Both the position numbers and the translations under genes were made by a program. This document shows, piece after piece, positions 21,101-32,048 of a stretch of DNA of 64,000 nt (the first letter of the stretch is position 1; the number at the start of each line of letters is the position of its first letter). The notes under the pieces were generated by a model. That model had not been told where the DNA came from, did not search any database, and was given only the letters and a program-made list of their open reading frames with translations. The DNA is taken from NCBI RefSeq assembly GCF_018294505.1, contig NC_057794.1, positions 189,257,064 to 189,321,063 on the forward strand. Direction: 5' to 3'. The DNA is from Triticum aestivum (taxonomy: Eukaryota > Streptophyta > Magnoliopsida > Poales > Poaceae).

Positions 21101-22739
21101 AGTCTAAGATGAATTAGCAGATCTGACAATTAACTCATGAAGGCATCTTCTAACAGCATTTCGGGCATCAAGATGAACTCAAATGAAAATGATGCAATGG
21201 AATGAAATGATGTACTCGTCGAGGCAAACATTTTGATATACTATATCCCCAAATCGGAGCTACGGATGCAAAGTTATCACTGGTCAAAGTAGGCATAAAA
21301 ATTAGGGTTCGAAGGAGAAAGTCAACCGAGATATTTTTTTTCCAGATCCAGATCTGCACGGTTTTCGAAGCACGCCGGAGTCACTGTTCCTGTTCGCCGG
21401 AATCGATGGGGGAGGAGGCCGGCGGCTTGCTGGAGGGGAGGAGAGGCCCGGGGCGGCGCCGGCGTGGAGGAGGACGGCGCGGGGCGGCGCGCTCGCCGGA
21501 GGGACGGCGACGTGGAGGCGGCGGTGGATCGGCGAGGAGGCGGAGGAGCTGGCCGGCTCGGGTGGCCGGAAATGGCGGCGCGNNNNNNNNNNNNNNNNNN
21601 NNNNNNNNNNNNNNNNNNNNNNNNNNNNNNNNNNNNNNNNNNNNNNNNNNNNNNNNNNNNNNNNNNNNNNNNNNNNNNNNNNNNNNNNNNNNNNNNNNNN
21701 NNNNNNNNNNNNNNNNNNNNNNNNNNNNNNNNNNNNNNNNNNNNNNNNNNNNNNNNNNNNNNNNNNNNNNNNNNNNNNNNNNNNNNNNNNNNNNNNNNNN
21801 NNNNNNNNNNNNNNNNNNNNNNNNNNNNNNNNNNNNNNNNNNNNNNNNNNNNNNNNNNNNNNNNNNNNNNNNNNNNNNNNNNNNNNNNNNNNNNNNNNNN
21901 NNNNNNNNNNNNNNNNNNNNNNNNNNNNNNNNNNNNNNNNNNGGCGGTGGGAGCCGGGCGGCGGGGTCCTGCGGGCCAGGAGGCCGGGCGAACTGGGCCT
22001 CGGGGGCCCTCCCGCGGGCCAAGCGGGCCGGGCGGCGGCGCGGCGAAGTGGGGCTCCCACTCGGGACACATGGCGTCACCCGATAGGTCCGGCGGAGCGG
22101 GCGGACACGTCCGCTGCCCGGATTTTTGTCCGGCGGCGGCGGATGGAGTTTTTTTATAGGGTTAGAGGAAGGGGATCCGCGAATTTTTGGAGGGGGTGTA
22201 TTTATAGGCATAGGGGGAGCTAGGAGAGTTCAAATGAGGTGCGGTTTTTGGCCACACGATCGTGATCGAACGCTCTAGGACATGGAGCAGAGTTTGGTGG
22301 GTTTTGGGCCAAATTGGAGGGGTGTTGGGATGCAACACACATGAGGCCTTTTCAGTCCCTCGGTTAACCGTTGGAGTATCAAACGAAGTCCAAATGACAC
22401 GAAACTTGACAGGCGGCCTACCGGTAGTAAACCAAGGCCGCTTGGCAAGTCTCGGTCCATTCCGGAAATGTTTAATCCCCACACACGAAAGAAAGCTAGC
22501 AATGGCCACCGAAGGAGAACGGAGCGCCGGAATGCAAAATGGACAACGGGGAAAATGCTCGAATGCATGAGATGAACACGTATGCAAAAGCAATGCACAT
22601 GATGACATGATATGAGATGCATGAAAACGAAAACAACACACGGAGACAAAGACCCGAACCCGAGAAATAGATATAACTTAACGCCGGAAACGACAAGAGT
22701 TGGAGTACAAATTGGGAAAGTTATATCCGGGGCGTTACA
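18131..22739 (-). mobile_element. Element B 5' LTR (with N gap)
   Basis: Parallels 8542-12758 throughout. It contains 55 bp (22437-22491) missing from the other LTR and a 360-base N gap where the other LTR has only about 30 bases. It would hold the promoter of the element; I could not place a TATA box with confidence. Confidence 0.93.
21583..21942. other. Assembly gap (360 N)
   Basis: Lies in the GC-rich block of the 5' LTR of B, between GAAATGGCGG and GGCGGTGGGAGCC. The other LTR joins the same two flanks with about 30 bases (near 11980-12015). Confidence 0.98.
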
Positions 22740-22744
22740 ACGAG
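22740..22744. repeat. Target-site duplication ACGAG, right copy (element B)
   Basis: Perfect match to 8537-8541. The next base continues the LTR of E (GCAGGGGGC). Confidence 0.93.
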
Positions 22745-23065
22745 GCAGGGGGCATGACCTAGGGGGGGCGCCCCCACCCTCGTGACCGCCTCTTTAACTC
22801 CTTGGAGTAGGGTCCAAGTCTCCTGGATCACGTTCGGTGAGAAAATCACGTTCCCGAAGGTTTTATTCCGTTTGGACTCCGTTTGATATTCCGTTTCTTC
22901 GAAACACTGAAATATGCAAAAAACAACAATTTTAGGCTGGGCCTCCGGTTAATATGTTAGTCCGAAAAATAATATAAAAGTGGAAAATAAAGCCCAATAT
23001 AGTCCAAAACAGTAGATAATATGCATGGAGCAATCAAAAATTATAGAAACGTTGGAGACGTATCA
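22745..23065 (-). mobile_element. Element E 3' LTR, segment 2
   Basis: Continues the LTR after element B and ends GGAGACGTATCA at 23065. Parallels 37385-37706. Confidence 0.92.
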
Positions 23066-23080
23066 GGCATCCCCAAGCTT
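23066..23080 (-). other. Polypurine tract of element E
   Basis: In element sense AAGCTTGGGGATGCC adjoins the LTR start TGATACGTC. A has AAGCTTGGGGATGC at the same place (41691-41704). Confidence 0.8.
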
Positions 23081-23779
23081 AATTCCTGCTCGTCCTCGAG
23101 TAGGTAAATGATAAAAAGAGAATTTTTGATGCGGAGTGCTACTTGGCATAATTTCAATGCAAATCTTCTTAATTGTGGTATGAATATTTAGATTAGGAAG
23201 ATTCAAGACAAAAGTTCATATTGACATAAAAATAATAATACTTCAAGCAAACCAACAAAGCAATTATGTTTTCTTAAAGTAACATGGCCAAAGAAAGTTC
23301 ATCCCTACAAAATCATATAGTTTAGTCATGCTCCATTTTCGTCACACAAGAATGTTCTCATCATGCACAACCCCGATGACAAGCCAAGCAATTGTTTCAT
23401 ACCTTAATAATTTCAAACTCATAAACTTTCACGCAATACATGAGCGCGAGCCATGGATATAGCACTATGGGTGGAATAGAATATAATGATGGGGGTTATG
23501 TGGAGAAGACAAAAAGGAGAAAGTCTCACATCAACGAGGCTAATCTATGGGCTATGGAGATGCCCATCGATTGATATTAATGCAAGGAGTAGGGGTTGCC
23601 ATGCAACAGATGCACTAGAGCTATAAATGTATGAAAGCTCATCAAAAGAAACTAAGTGGGTGTGCATCCAACTTGCTTGCTCATGAAGACCTAGGGCACT
23701 TGAGGAGGCCCATTGTTGGAATATACAAGCCAAGTTCTATAATGAAAATTCCCACTAGTATATGAAAGTGATAACTCAA

Positions 23780-23870
23780 GAGACTCTCTATGAAAAACAT
23801 GGTGCTACTTTGAAGCACAATATATGAGACTCGCTATATGAAGAATATGGTGCTACTTTGAAGCACAAGT
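23780..23870. repeat. About 46-bp tandem duplication in element E
   Basis: Units 23780-23825 and 23826-23870 share GAGACTC and ATGGTGCTACTTTGAAGCAC. Element A has only one unit (near 42402-42450), so the duplication arose after the two separated. Confidence 0.75.
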
Positions 23871-24124
23871 GTGGAAAAAAGGAATAGTAGGATTGCCCCT
23901 TTTTATTTATTTTCTTTTTTTGGGCCTTCTACTTTTTTTTTCTTTGGCCTTTCTCTTTTTTTAATGACAATGCTCTATTAATTATGATCATCACACTTCT
24001 ATTTATTTACAACTCAATGATTACAACTCGATACTAGAACAAAGTATGACTCTATATGAATGCCTCCGGCGGTGTACCGGGATTGCGATGAATCAAGAGC
24101 GATATGTATGAAAAATTATGAACG

Positions 24125-24400
24125 GTGGTTTTGCCACAAATACGATGTCAACTACATGATCATGCAAAGCAATATGAAAATGATGATGTGTGTCATGATG
24201 AACGGAATGGTGGAAAGTTGCATGGCAATATATCTCGGAATGGCTATGGAAATGCCATAATAGGTAGGTATGCTGGCTGTTTTGAGGAAGATATAAGGAG
24301 GTTTATGTGTGATAGAGCGTATCATATCACGGGGTTTGGATGCACCGGCGAAGTTTGCACGAACTCTCTATGTGAGAAAGGGCAATGCACGGTACCATAG
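24125..24400 (+). other. Conserved plus-strand ORF in element E, antisense to the element
   Basis: A 91-residue frame contains QIRCQLHDHAKQY, GGKLHGNISRNGYGN and DRAYHITGFGCTGEVCTNS. The same frame is open in element A (42773-43075, 100 residues) with most residues kept. No family is recognised. An overlapping second frame is open in both elements as well, so chance openness in a conserved DNA segment is not excluded. Confidence 0.3.
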
Positions 24401-24905
24401 AGGCTAGCAATGATGGAAGGGTGAGAGTGCTTATAATCCATGGACTCAACATTAGTCATAAAGAACTCATATATTTATTGCAAAAATCTACAAGCCATAA
24501 AAAACCAAAGTATTACGCACATGCTCCTAGGGGGATAGATTGGTAGGAAAAGACCATCGCTCTTCCCCGACCACCACTCATAAGGAGGACAATCAAATAA
24601 CACCTCATGTTTCAAATTTGTTGCATAACGTTTACCATACGTGCATGCTACGGGACTTGCAAACTTTAACTCAAGCACTTCTCAAATTCACAATTACTCT
24701 ACTAGCATGACTTTGATATTACTACCTCCATATCTCAAAACAATTATCAAGCATCCAACTTTTCTTAGTATTCAACACACTCAAAAGAAAGGTTCACAAA
24801 TCTTGAATACCAAGCATGTTATTATGCTATTAAGACTCTCAAAATAATTTAAGTGAAACATGAGAGATCAATAGTTTCTTTAAAACAAATCCACCACCAT
24901 GCTCT

Positions 24906-25021
24906 AAAAGATCTAAGTGAAGCACATAGAGCAAAATTATAACGCTCAAAAGATATAAGTGAAGCACATAGAGCAAAACTACTAAGCTCAAAAAGATATA
25001 AGTGAAGCACATAGAGTATTC
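24906..25021. repeat. 42-bp tandem repeat, three copies, element E
   Basis: Units at 24906-24947, 24948-24989 and 24990-25021 (partial), each with AAGATATAAGTGAAGCACAT or a close variant. Element A has two units at the same place (43536-43609). Confidence 0.8.
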
Positions 25022-25930
25022 TATCAAATTCTAATTCATGTATGGCTCTCTCAAAAGGTGTGTACAGAAAGGATGATTGTGGCACACTAACAACCAAAGA
25101 CACAAATAATACAAGACGCTCCAAGCAAAACACATATCATGTTGGTGAATAAAAATATAGCTCCAAGTAAATTACCGATGGGAGTGGACGAAAGAGGGGA
25201 TGCCTTCCGGGGCATCCCCAAGATTTGACTTTTGGTGTCCTTGGATTATCTTTGGGGTGCCATGGGCATCACCAATCTTAGGCTCTTTCCACTCCTTGTT
25301 CCATAATCCATCACAAGAATTCACCCAAAACTTGAAAACTTCACAACACAAAACTTAAAGTAGAAAACTCGTGAGCTCCGTTAGCGAAAGAAAACAAAAA
25401 ACCACTTCAAGGTACTGTAATGAACTCATTCTTTATTTATATTGGTGTTAAACCTACTGTATTCCAACTTCTCTATGGATTATAAACTATTTTAGTAACC
25501 ATAGATTCATCAAAATAAGCAAACAACATACGAAAAACAGAATCTGTCAAAACAGAACAGTCTGTAGTAATCTGTAGCTAGCGCAATATCTGGAACCCCA
25601 AAATTCTAAAATAAATTTCTGAACGTGAGGAATTTATCTATTAATCATCTGCAAAAAAAATTAACTAAATAGCACTCTGCAAATAAAAATTACAGCAGTT
25701 CTCGTGAGCGCTAAAGTTTCTGTTTTTTACAGCAAGTTCAACAAGACTTTCCCCAAGTCTTCCCAACGGTTCTACTTGGCACAAACACTAATTAAACACA
25801 AAAAAACACAACCAATACAGAGGCTAAATAATTTATTTATTACTAAACAGGAGCAAAAAGCAAGGAGTAAAAATAAAATTGGGTTGCCTCCCAACAAGCG
25901 CTATCGTTTAACGCCCCTAGCTACGCATAA

Positions 25931-26243
25931 AAGCGAGGATAGATCTAGGTATTGCCATAGTAATAAGATAGATCGGTGAAACTAATTTCATATTCTCTAT
26001 GTTCTGCAGCAAGTTTTCTTTGAGGCAAGCAAAAGTAATCAAAAAGGCTAAATTTAATAGGACAGAGGTCCCCAAGATCAATTTTAGGAGGTATAGGTTC
26101 CTCTTTTGGCCCTTCGTATTGCACAACCATTTCATCATTATAAGCATTCTTTTGACAAAATCTTGTGAGCCTAAACTCAAGAGAGCATCCTAGCTCATTG
26201 TTTCAAATAGACAAATCATCATTAAGTTCAGAGATTCTATCAA
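25931..26243 (-). pseudogene. Degraded C-terminal part of the gag-like region of E
   Basis: Short minus-strand frames (26130 to 25945 and 26180 to 25917) continue downstream of the main gag-like ORF. One has the proline/acid-rich stretch VVQYEGPKEEPIPPKIDLGD. No known domain is recognised. Homology with A stops near 25950, where E has this module and A its own gag. Confidence 0.4.
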
Positions 26244-26776
26244 TTAAAATATTGATTGGAACCTTTTTCTAAGGTTTTCATTGAAAGCAACAAAGTCAAG
26301 AGATTGAAAACGCATAATTTCTTCTTGATCAAAGAGGATAGATTCTATGGGAGGACGACCAGCATCCACCCTATAGTGCGCAAAGATTTCTTTGGCTTCT
26401 TTTATTATAAATCTGAATTCATGAGCCAAAAAGATAGTAGCGGCACGCTTAACAGAAGAATGCTCGATATTAGAAAATTCTAAGAAAATTCTTTGTATAG
26501 ATGGGTGCATATGCATAAATTGCCTTTCAAGTTCAACGATAAGCATGGCAATAGCGTTCACAAGACTACTTGTTCTATGAAGAATAGATCCGCCCATAGA
26601 GGGAAAAGCACCGGCACAAGTAAAAAAATCTTGGATGACTCCTTTTCCAATAATATTACCACTACCGATTTGAAATCTTTTGTATGATAGGTAGGGGGTT
26701 CTTCATCCGGAGCATTAGAATTTTCTATGACATTGTTATCGCCCATATCAGCGATAACTTCCCCAACTTCAGACAT
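26244..26776 (-). pseudogene. Gag-like ORF of element E, frameshifted
   Basis: The ATG at 26776 begins MSEVGEVIADMGDNN. The frame is lost in a T run near 26620 and continues in another frame as MGGSILHRTSSLVNAIAMLI...FLAHEFRFIIKEAKEIFAHY to 26244. It sits where gag is in element A but is not similar to the gag of A. I do not recognise a domain. It is the only candidate protein of this element; a structural role is guessed from position. Confidence 0.5.
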
Positions 26777-26986
26777 AGCGACAAGCAAGCAAACTAGCAC
26801 ACGAGCAAACAAAAGCAAATGGGTAAAAGAGGCAAATAGAGAGAGATGATAGAGAGAGAGAGAGAGGGCGAATAAAACAGCAAGGGTGAAGTGGGGGAAA
26901 GGAAAACGAGAGGCAAATGGCAAATAATGTAATGCGAGAGATAGGGATTGTGATGGGTACTTGGTATGTTGACTTTTTGTGTAGAG
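26777..26986 (-). other. 5' leader of element E
   Basis: About 210 bp between ORF and primer site, with a GA-rich microsatellite (about 26843-26868). The part nearest the primer site closely matches the leader of A (45120-45250), which shows that only the coding part differs between A and E. Confidence 0.7.
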
Positions 26987-27004
26987 TCCCCGGCAACGGC
27001 GCCA
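26987..27004 (-). other. Primer binding site of element E (tRNA-Asp)
   Basis: The plus strand shows TCCCCGGCAACGGCGCCA, which is the 3' end of a plant tRNA-Asp including CCA, so the element strand is fully complementary to it over 18 bases. It lies 11 bp from the 5' LTR, as in A. Confidence 0.88.
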
Positions 27005-27015
27005 GAAATCCTTCT

Positions 27016-27022
27016 TGCTACC
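27016..27022 (-). mobile_element. Element E 5' LTR, segment 1 (7 bp), with target-site duplication of F
   Basis: TGCTACC is the inner end of the LTR; its last five bases CTACC (27018-27022) are repeated at 36156-36160 after element F. F thus inserted 7 bp from the edge of the LTR. Confidence 0.88.
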
Positions 27023-27507
27023 TGAGGGAGTCCTGGATTAGGGGGTGTTCGGGTAGCCGGACTATACCTTCAGCCGGACTCCTGGACTATGAAGATACAA
27101 GATTGAAGACTTCGTCCCGTGTCCGGTTGGGACTTTCCTTGGCGTGGAAGGCAAGCTTGGCGATGCGGATATTCAAGATCTCCTACCATTGTAACCGACT
27201 CTGTGTAACCCTAACCCTATCCGGTGTCTATATAAACCGGAGGCTTGTAGTCCGTAGGCGATCAACTCCATATACAACAATCATACCATAGGCTAGCTTC
27301 TAGTGTTTAGCCTCCTTAATCTCGTGGTAGATCTACTCTTGTACTACCCATATCATCAATATTAATCAAGCAGGACGTAGGGTTTTACCTCCATCAAGAG
27401 GGCCCGAACCTGGGTAAAACATCGTATTCCCTGCCTCCTGTTACCATCCGGCCTAGGCGCACAGTTCGAGACCCCCTACCCGAGATCCGCCGGTTTTGAC
27501 ACCGACA
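27023..27507 (+). mobile_element. Element F 5' LTR
   Basis: TGAGGGAGTCC to CACCGACA. A TATATAAA box at 27229-27236 would direct transcription of the element RNA from within the LTR. Confidence 0.93.
27229..27236 (+). promoter_or_regulatory. TATA box in the 5' LTR of F
   Basis: TATATAAA preceded by CCGGTGTC. The same box is in both LTRs of G (minus strand, 40340-40347 in the 5' LTR). Transcription would start about 25-30 bp downstream, giving an R/U5 of roughly 240 bp. Confidence 0.6.
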
Positions 27508-27526
27508 TTGGTGCTTTCATTGAGAG
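27508..27526 (+). other. Primer-site region of F
   Basis: TTGGTGCTTTCATTGAGAG directly follows the LTR; the same 19 bases follow the 5' LTR of G on the minus strand (40062-40080). It starts TGG like a binding site for a tRNA CCA end, but I cannot name the tRNA. Confidence 0.6.
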
Positions 27527-27554
27527 TTCCTCTGTGTCGTCGCCTTTAGGCCTG

Positions 27555-30500
27555 ATGGCTCCTTTGATCATCAACAATGATGCGGTCCAGGGTGAGACTT
27601 TGCTCCCCGGACAGATCTTCGTCTTCGGCGGCTTCGCTCTGCGTGCCAATTCGCTCGGCCACCTGGTGCAGATCGAAAGCTACGCCCCTGGCCATCAAGT
27701 CAGGTTTGGAAGCTTAAACTACACAGCTGACATCCGCGGAGACTTGATCTTCGACGGACTCGAGCCACGGCCAAGCGCGCCACACTATCTCGAGAGGCAT
27801 AATCTAGCTCTGCCCCCGGACAGTGTCCTGGAGGCCGCACACGCATCGGTTCCGACCCCTAACTCGGAGCCTATTGAGCCAATCGAGGATGAGCGGTTGG
27901 ACGTCACCTCGGGGGCTGAGATCCCAAAAGTGATCGAGCCGAACGCTAGCCCCGCACTCTGCATGACCCGTGACTCCGAGGATCCAGACTCCTCCCCGGA
28001 CTCCGAACCCCCCGCGCCCCTGCCAATCGAATCTGATTGGGCGCCGATAATGGAGTTCACCGCCGTAGACATCTTTCAGTGTTCGCCTTTTGGCGACATC
28101 CTGAATTCTCTTAAGTCTCTCTCTTTATCAGGAGAGCCCTAGCCGGACTACGTTCAGCGAGGGTGGGATACGGGAGATGAGGAAATTCAAAGCCCACCCA
28201 CCACCCACTTTGTAGCCACTGTCGACGATCTAACCGACATGCTTGACTTCAGCTCCGAAGACATCGACGGCATGGACGACGATGTAGGAGACGAACAGGA
28301 ACCAGCACCTATAGGGCGCTGGAAGGCCACCTCGTCATATGACATATATATGGTGGATACTCCAAAAGATGGAGATGGCGATGGAATAGTGGGGGATGAC
28401 GCCCCCAAGAAACAGCCAAAGCGCCAGCGTCAGCGGCGCCGCTCTAAATCCCGCCAAAACAAAAACGGTGATTCCGGCACGGGAGACAATACTACCCCGG
28501 ATAGCGCCGAAGAACACCCACCTCAGCAAGATTCGGCATAGAAAGATGGAGAAGCCAGCCCTCATGAGAGAGCGGTAGACCAAGAGGTCGAGGATGATAA
28601 CTATACGCCTCCCTCCGAAGACGAGGCAAGCCTCGATGACGACGAATTCGTCATACCATCAGACCCCGCCGAACAAGAGCATTTTAAACACAGGCTTTTA
28701 GCCACGACAAGCAGCCTCAAGAAAAAGCAGCAACAACTTAGAGCTTCTCAAGATTTGCTAGCTGACAGATGGACTGAAGTCCTTGCGGCCGAAGAGTATG
28801 AACTCGAACGCCCCTCCAAGAGTTACCCAAAGCGCAGGCCACTACCCCGATCAGAGGAGGAAGCACCTACATCACCAGCACATGAGATGGCAGACCGGCC
28901 ACCTCGCGGCCGCGATAGAGAGGCCTCTCGGCCCTCCACCCAAGCCATGCCCCAACGCCGCTCAACTAAGGCACGGGAAAATGCGCCCGACCTGCGAGAC
29001 ATACTGGAGGATAAGGCAAGACAAACAAGATCAATCTACAGATCGCGCAGGCACCCTACGACATGTGACAATGATCTTCACTCCGGATACAACAAATCCG
29101 GCCGGGCCGAACACAACAGGCATAGTTCTTCCGAGCTGCGTCGTGATATAGCCTAGTACAGAGGCGCCGCACACCCGCTATGCTTCACGAATGAGGTAAT
29201 GGATCATAAAATCCCAAAGGGTTTCAAACCCGTAAACATTGAATCATACGATGGCACAACAGATCCGGTGGTATGGATCGAGGATTATCTCCTTCACATC
29301 CACATGGCACGCGGCGATGATCTACATGCCATCAAATACCTCCCGCTCAAACTTAAAGGACTGGCCCGACATTGGCTTAACAGCTTGCCAGTAGACTCAA
29401 TCGGTTCTTGGGAGGACCTGGAAGCCGCATTCCTCGACAACTTCCATGGCACTTACGTGCGACCGCCGGATGCCGACGACTTAAGCCACATAATTCAGCA
29501 GCCAAAGGAATCGGCCAGACAATTTTGGACACGGTTCCTAACAAAGAAAACCAGATAGTCAACTGTCCGGACGCAGAGGCCCTAGCAGCCTTCAAGCATA
29601 ACATCCGCGACAAGTGGCTTGCCCGGCACCTGGGACAGGAAAAGCCAAAATCCATGGCAGCCCTCACGACACTCATGACCCGCTTTTGCGCGGGAGAAGA
29701 CAGCTAGCTAGCTCACAGTAACAACTTATCAAAGAACCCTGGTAATTCGGATACCAAGGACAAAAGTGGCAGGACACGTCGGAATAAGCAAAAACGCCGC
29801 ATTAACAGCGACAGCAATGAAGACACGGCAGTCAATGCCGGATTCAAAGGCTATAAATCCGGTCAGCGCAAAAAGCCATTCAAAAAGAATACTCAGGGCC
29901 CGTCCAGTTTGGACCGAATACTCGATCGCTTGTGCCAGGTACATGGCACCCCCGAAAGGCCAGCCAATCACACTAACAGGGATTGTTGGGTGCTCAAGCA
30001 GGCAGGCAAGTTAAGGGCCAAAAACAGAGACAAGGGGCTGCACAGCGACGACGAGGAGCCCAAGCCGCCGAACAACAATGGACAGAAGGGCTTTTCCCCA
30101 CAAGTGCGGACGGTGAACATGATATACGCAACCCACATTCCCAAGATGGAGCGGAAGCGTGCGCTACGGGACGTATACGCGATGGAGCCAGTCGCCCCAA
30201 AGTTCAACCCATGGTCCTCCTGCCCGATCACTTTTGATCGAAGGGACCATCCCACTAGCATCCGTCATGGCGGCTTCGCCGCATTGGTTCTCGACCCAAT
30301 CATCGACGGATTTCATCTCACAAGAGTCCTCATGGACGGCGGCAGTAGCCTGAACCTGCTTTATTAGGATACAGTGCGGAAAATGGGCATAGATCCCTCA
30401 AGGATTAAGCCCACAAGAATGACCTTTAAAGGCGTTATACCAGATGTAGAAGCCAACTGTACAGGCTCAGTAACACTTGACGTGGTATTCGGATCCCCGG

Positions 30501-30835
30501 ACAATTTCCGAAGCGAAGAGTTAATTTTCGATATAGTCCCGTTTCGCAGTGGCTATCACGCCCTGCTCGGACGAACCGCATTCGCAAAGTTCAATGCGGT
30601 GCCACACTACGCATATCTCAAGCTCAAGATGCCAGGCCCTCGAGGAGTAATTACGGTCAACGGAAACACTGAATGCTCCCTCCGTACGGAGGAGCATACG
30701 GCGGCTCTCGCAGCGGAGGTACAAAGTAGCCTTCTCAGGCAATTCTCCAGTCCGGCTATTAAAAAGCCAGACACTGCCAAGCGCGCCCAGAGTAACCCAC
30801 AGCAGGACCGCCTGGCACACTCTGAGCAAGAGTAG
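27555..30835 (+). pseudogene. Element F gag-protease, broken
   Basis: Starts MAPLIINNDAVQGE. Frame 1 runs to about 29540 with stops at 28140, 28539 and 29154. It contains GQIFVFGGFALRANSLGHL, a basic tract (PKKQPKRQRQRRRSKSRQNK), and the gag core with DYLLHIHMARGDDLHAIKYL and ARHWLNSLP. A frameshift near 29550 leads to the second frame with a zinc-binding motif CQVHGTPERPANHTNRDCWV, protease VLMDGGSSLNLLY (DGG in place of DTG), and stops at 29705 and 30365; the end is at 30835. At least two stops (28140, 30365) match Trp or Gln codons intact in G and so are G-to-A or C-to-T changes. There is no RT, RNase H or integrase. Confidence 0.82.
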
Positions 30836-32048
30836 CAATGCGGCCCCAACCCCAGCTTTCACGACATAGCGAAACCAGTACCTCGCGTACATAACTACGC
30901 CCTTGAAATACCATGGGCACAGGGGAAGGGGCACAATAATGGCACGCCAAAAATACGGCTTAAAACGTACTAGGGGCTGCCGGATTCTTTTTTTTATTTT
31001 TTTCTTACTTTCAGGACTCCATACTTTGGACGACCTGTTCGGCAATTCGACTACCGCACAAACGATGCAAGATCCAGGGAGGCAGACAAGCCATGCCGCA
31101 TTATGGAACTCCCAGGTGGTCTCTGTTACGAGCGGTATACCTGTTTTAAATACAACTCCGCGGCCTGCCCCTGGTCAGGACATACTGAATAGTCCAATAT
31201 CTTTTGCTTACCGCACTATTTGTATCATTCGGCTTTGATAAATAGCCTCTCTATAAACAATGCTTAGCTTCTTGCCTATTTTTTTGCATTATCTTCTTTT
31301 CACATTTATGTTTATTAAATGACATGATTGCACCCATACACCATGGTACGACAAACATGCCAGGGGCTTCAATACCCCTCATAATGGTGTCAGAAGTCCG
31401 TACACTTTCACAAGTGCGGCACCCTGAACTTATAGCACTATATGCATCGGCTCCGAATCATGATTTGGGTCAATAGTTGGGTTTGCCCGGCTCCTATGTT
31501 TTGGTGCCTTACATTCCGCTCTATCGGCTAAGGTAGCACTAGGAGAACCACTGCGATTGTGCCCCGGTTCAGCTGGGTTAAGCACTTAGTGGAGAAAGCT
31601 AAAACTGACTGTCATGATGAGGCGAGAGACCAGTCGCTGTCCAAGAGGTTTCTTGAGTCCCTAAAGACTTATGCCGCTTTGAGCGAGGAGCTGGCTTTGT
31701 CCGGCCAAGGCGTGGATAGCGCCCCGAACTCGGTCTTCCGAACTAGGGGCTTCGCCGAAATTTAAAATTATAGAGTTCTATGGCTAAGTGAGAGTGTTCA
31801 AGCATTATAGTCCGATTGCCTGGTTCGTTGTGCTGAGCGCCTCCCTCGAAGGACCCAACTACGGGAAAAAGAGCGCTCAGGTTTATCCCGAACACCACAG
31901 CACTAGTGGCATGGGGGCAGAAGCCGAGTACTGGCCATCTCTCAATTTTTTGATAAACGGCCACACAGAAAGTAATATTTTAAATTCAATAAGCATTGCT
32001 TAGCGCATATGAACAAGTTTTCAGCGCACAGGATAAACACGAGTGAGT
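30836..32048. other. Spacer of element F between protease and antisense gene
   Basis: 1.2 kb without a recognisable coding frame. It corresponds to the spacer of G (5391-6529) and replaces RT and integrase. The right part is the 3' flank of the antisense gene. Confidence 0.7.

Larger units (their letters stand above)
8542..22739 (-). mobile_element. Element B: Tekay/Del-clade Ty3/gypsy retrotransposon, nearly complete
   Basis: 14.2-kb minus-strand element with LTRs of 4217 bp (8542-12758, 3') and 4609 bp (18131-22739, 5', including 360 N). It has a tRNA-Met type primer site next to the 5' LTR, gag (17202 to about 16286), pol (16280-12795) and a purine-rich tract at 12759-12773. The first 460 bp of the two LTRs differ at about 5 sites (1.1%), the lowest divergence in the window, which fits its place at the top of the nest. 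The chromodomain-like C-terminus of pol and the long LTRs point to the Tekay chromoviruses. Confidence 0.93.
23081..25930 (-). other. Non-coding internal region of element E
   Basis: Homologous along its length to 41706-44535 of element A, with no pol-like frame on the element strand. It holds a 46-bp tandem duplication (23780-23870), a pyrimidine-rich stretch (about 23896-23965), a conserved plus-strand ORF (24125-24400) and a 42-bp repeat array (24906-25021). In complete Athila elements pol and the env-like region would be here. Confidence 0.75.

Noticed and set aside
21302..22211. Long ORFs of 226-276 residues
   Set aside because: They run through 360 N and the GC-rich LTR block; no coding evidence.
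24906..25021. CRISPR-like array
   Set aside because: Three direct 42-bp units without spacers in a plant retrotransposon; a plain tandem repeat.
26987..27004. tRNA-Asp gene end
   Set aside because: Only the 18-base 3' end is present at the position of a primer site; no cloverleaf around it.
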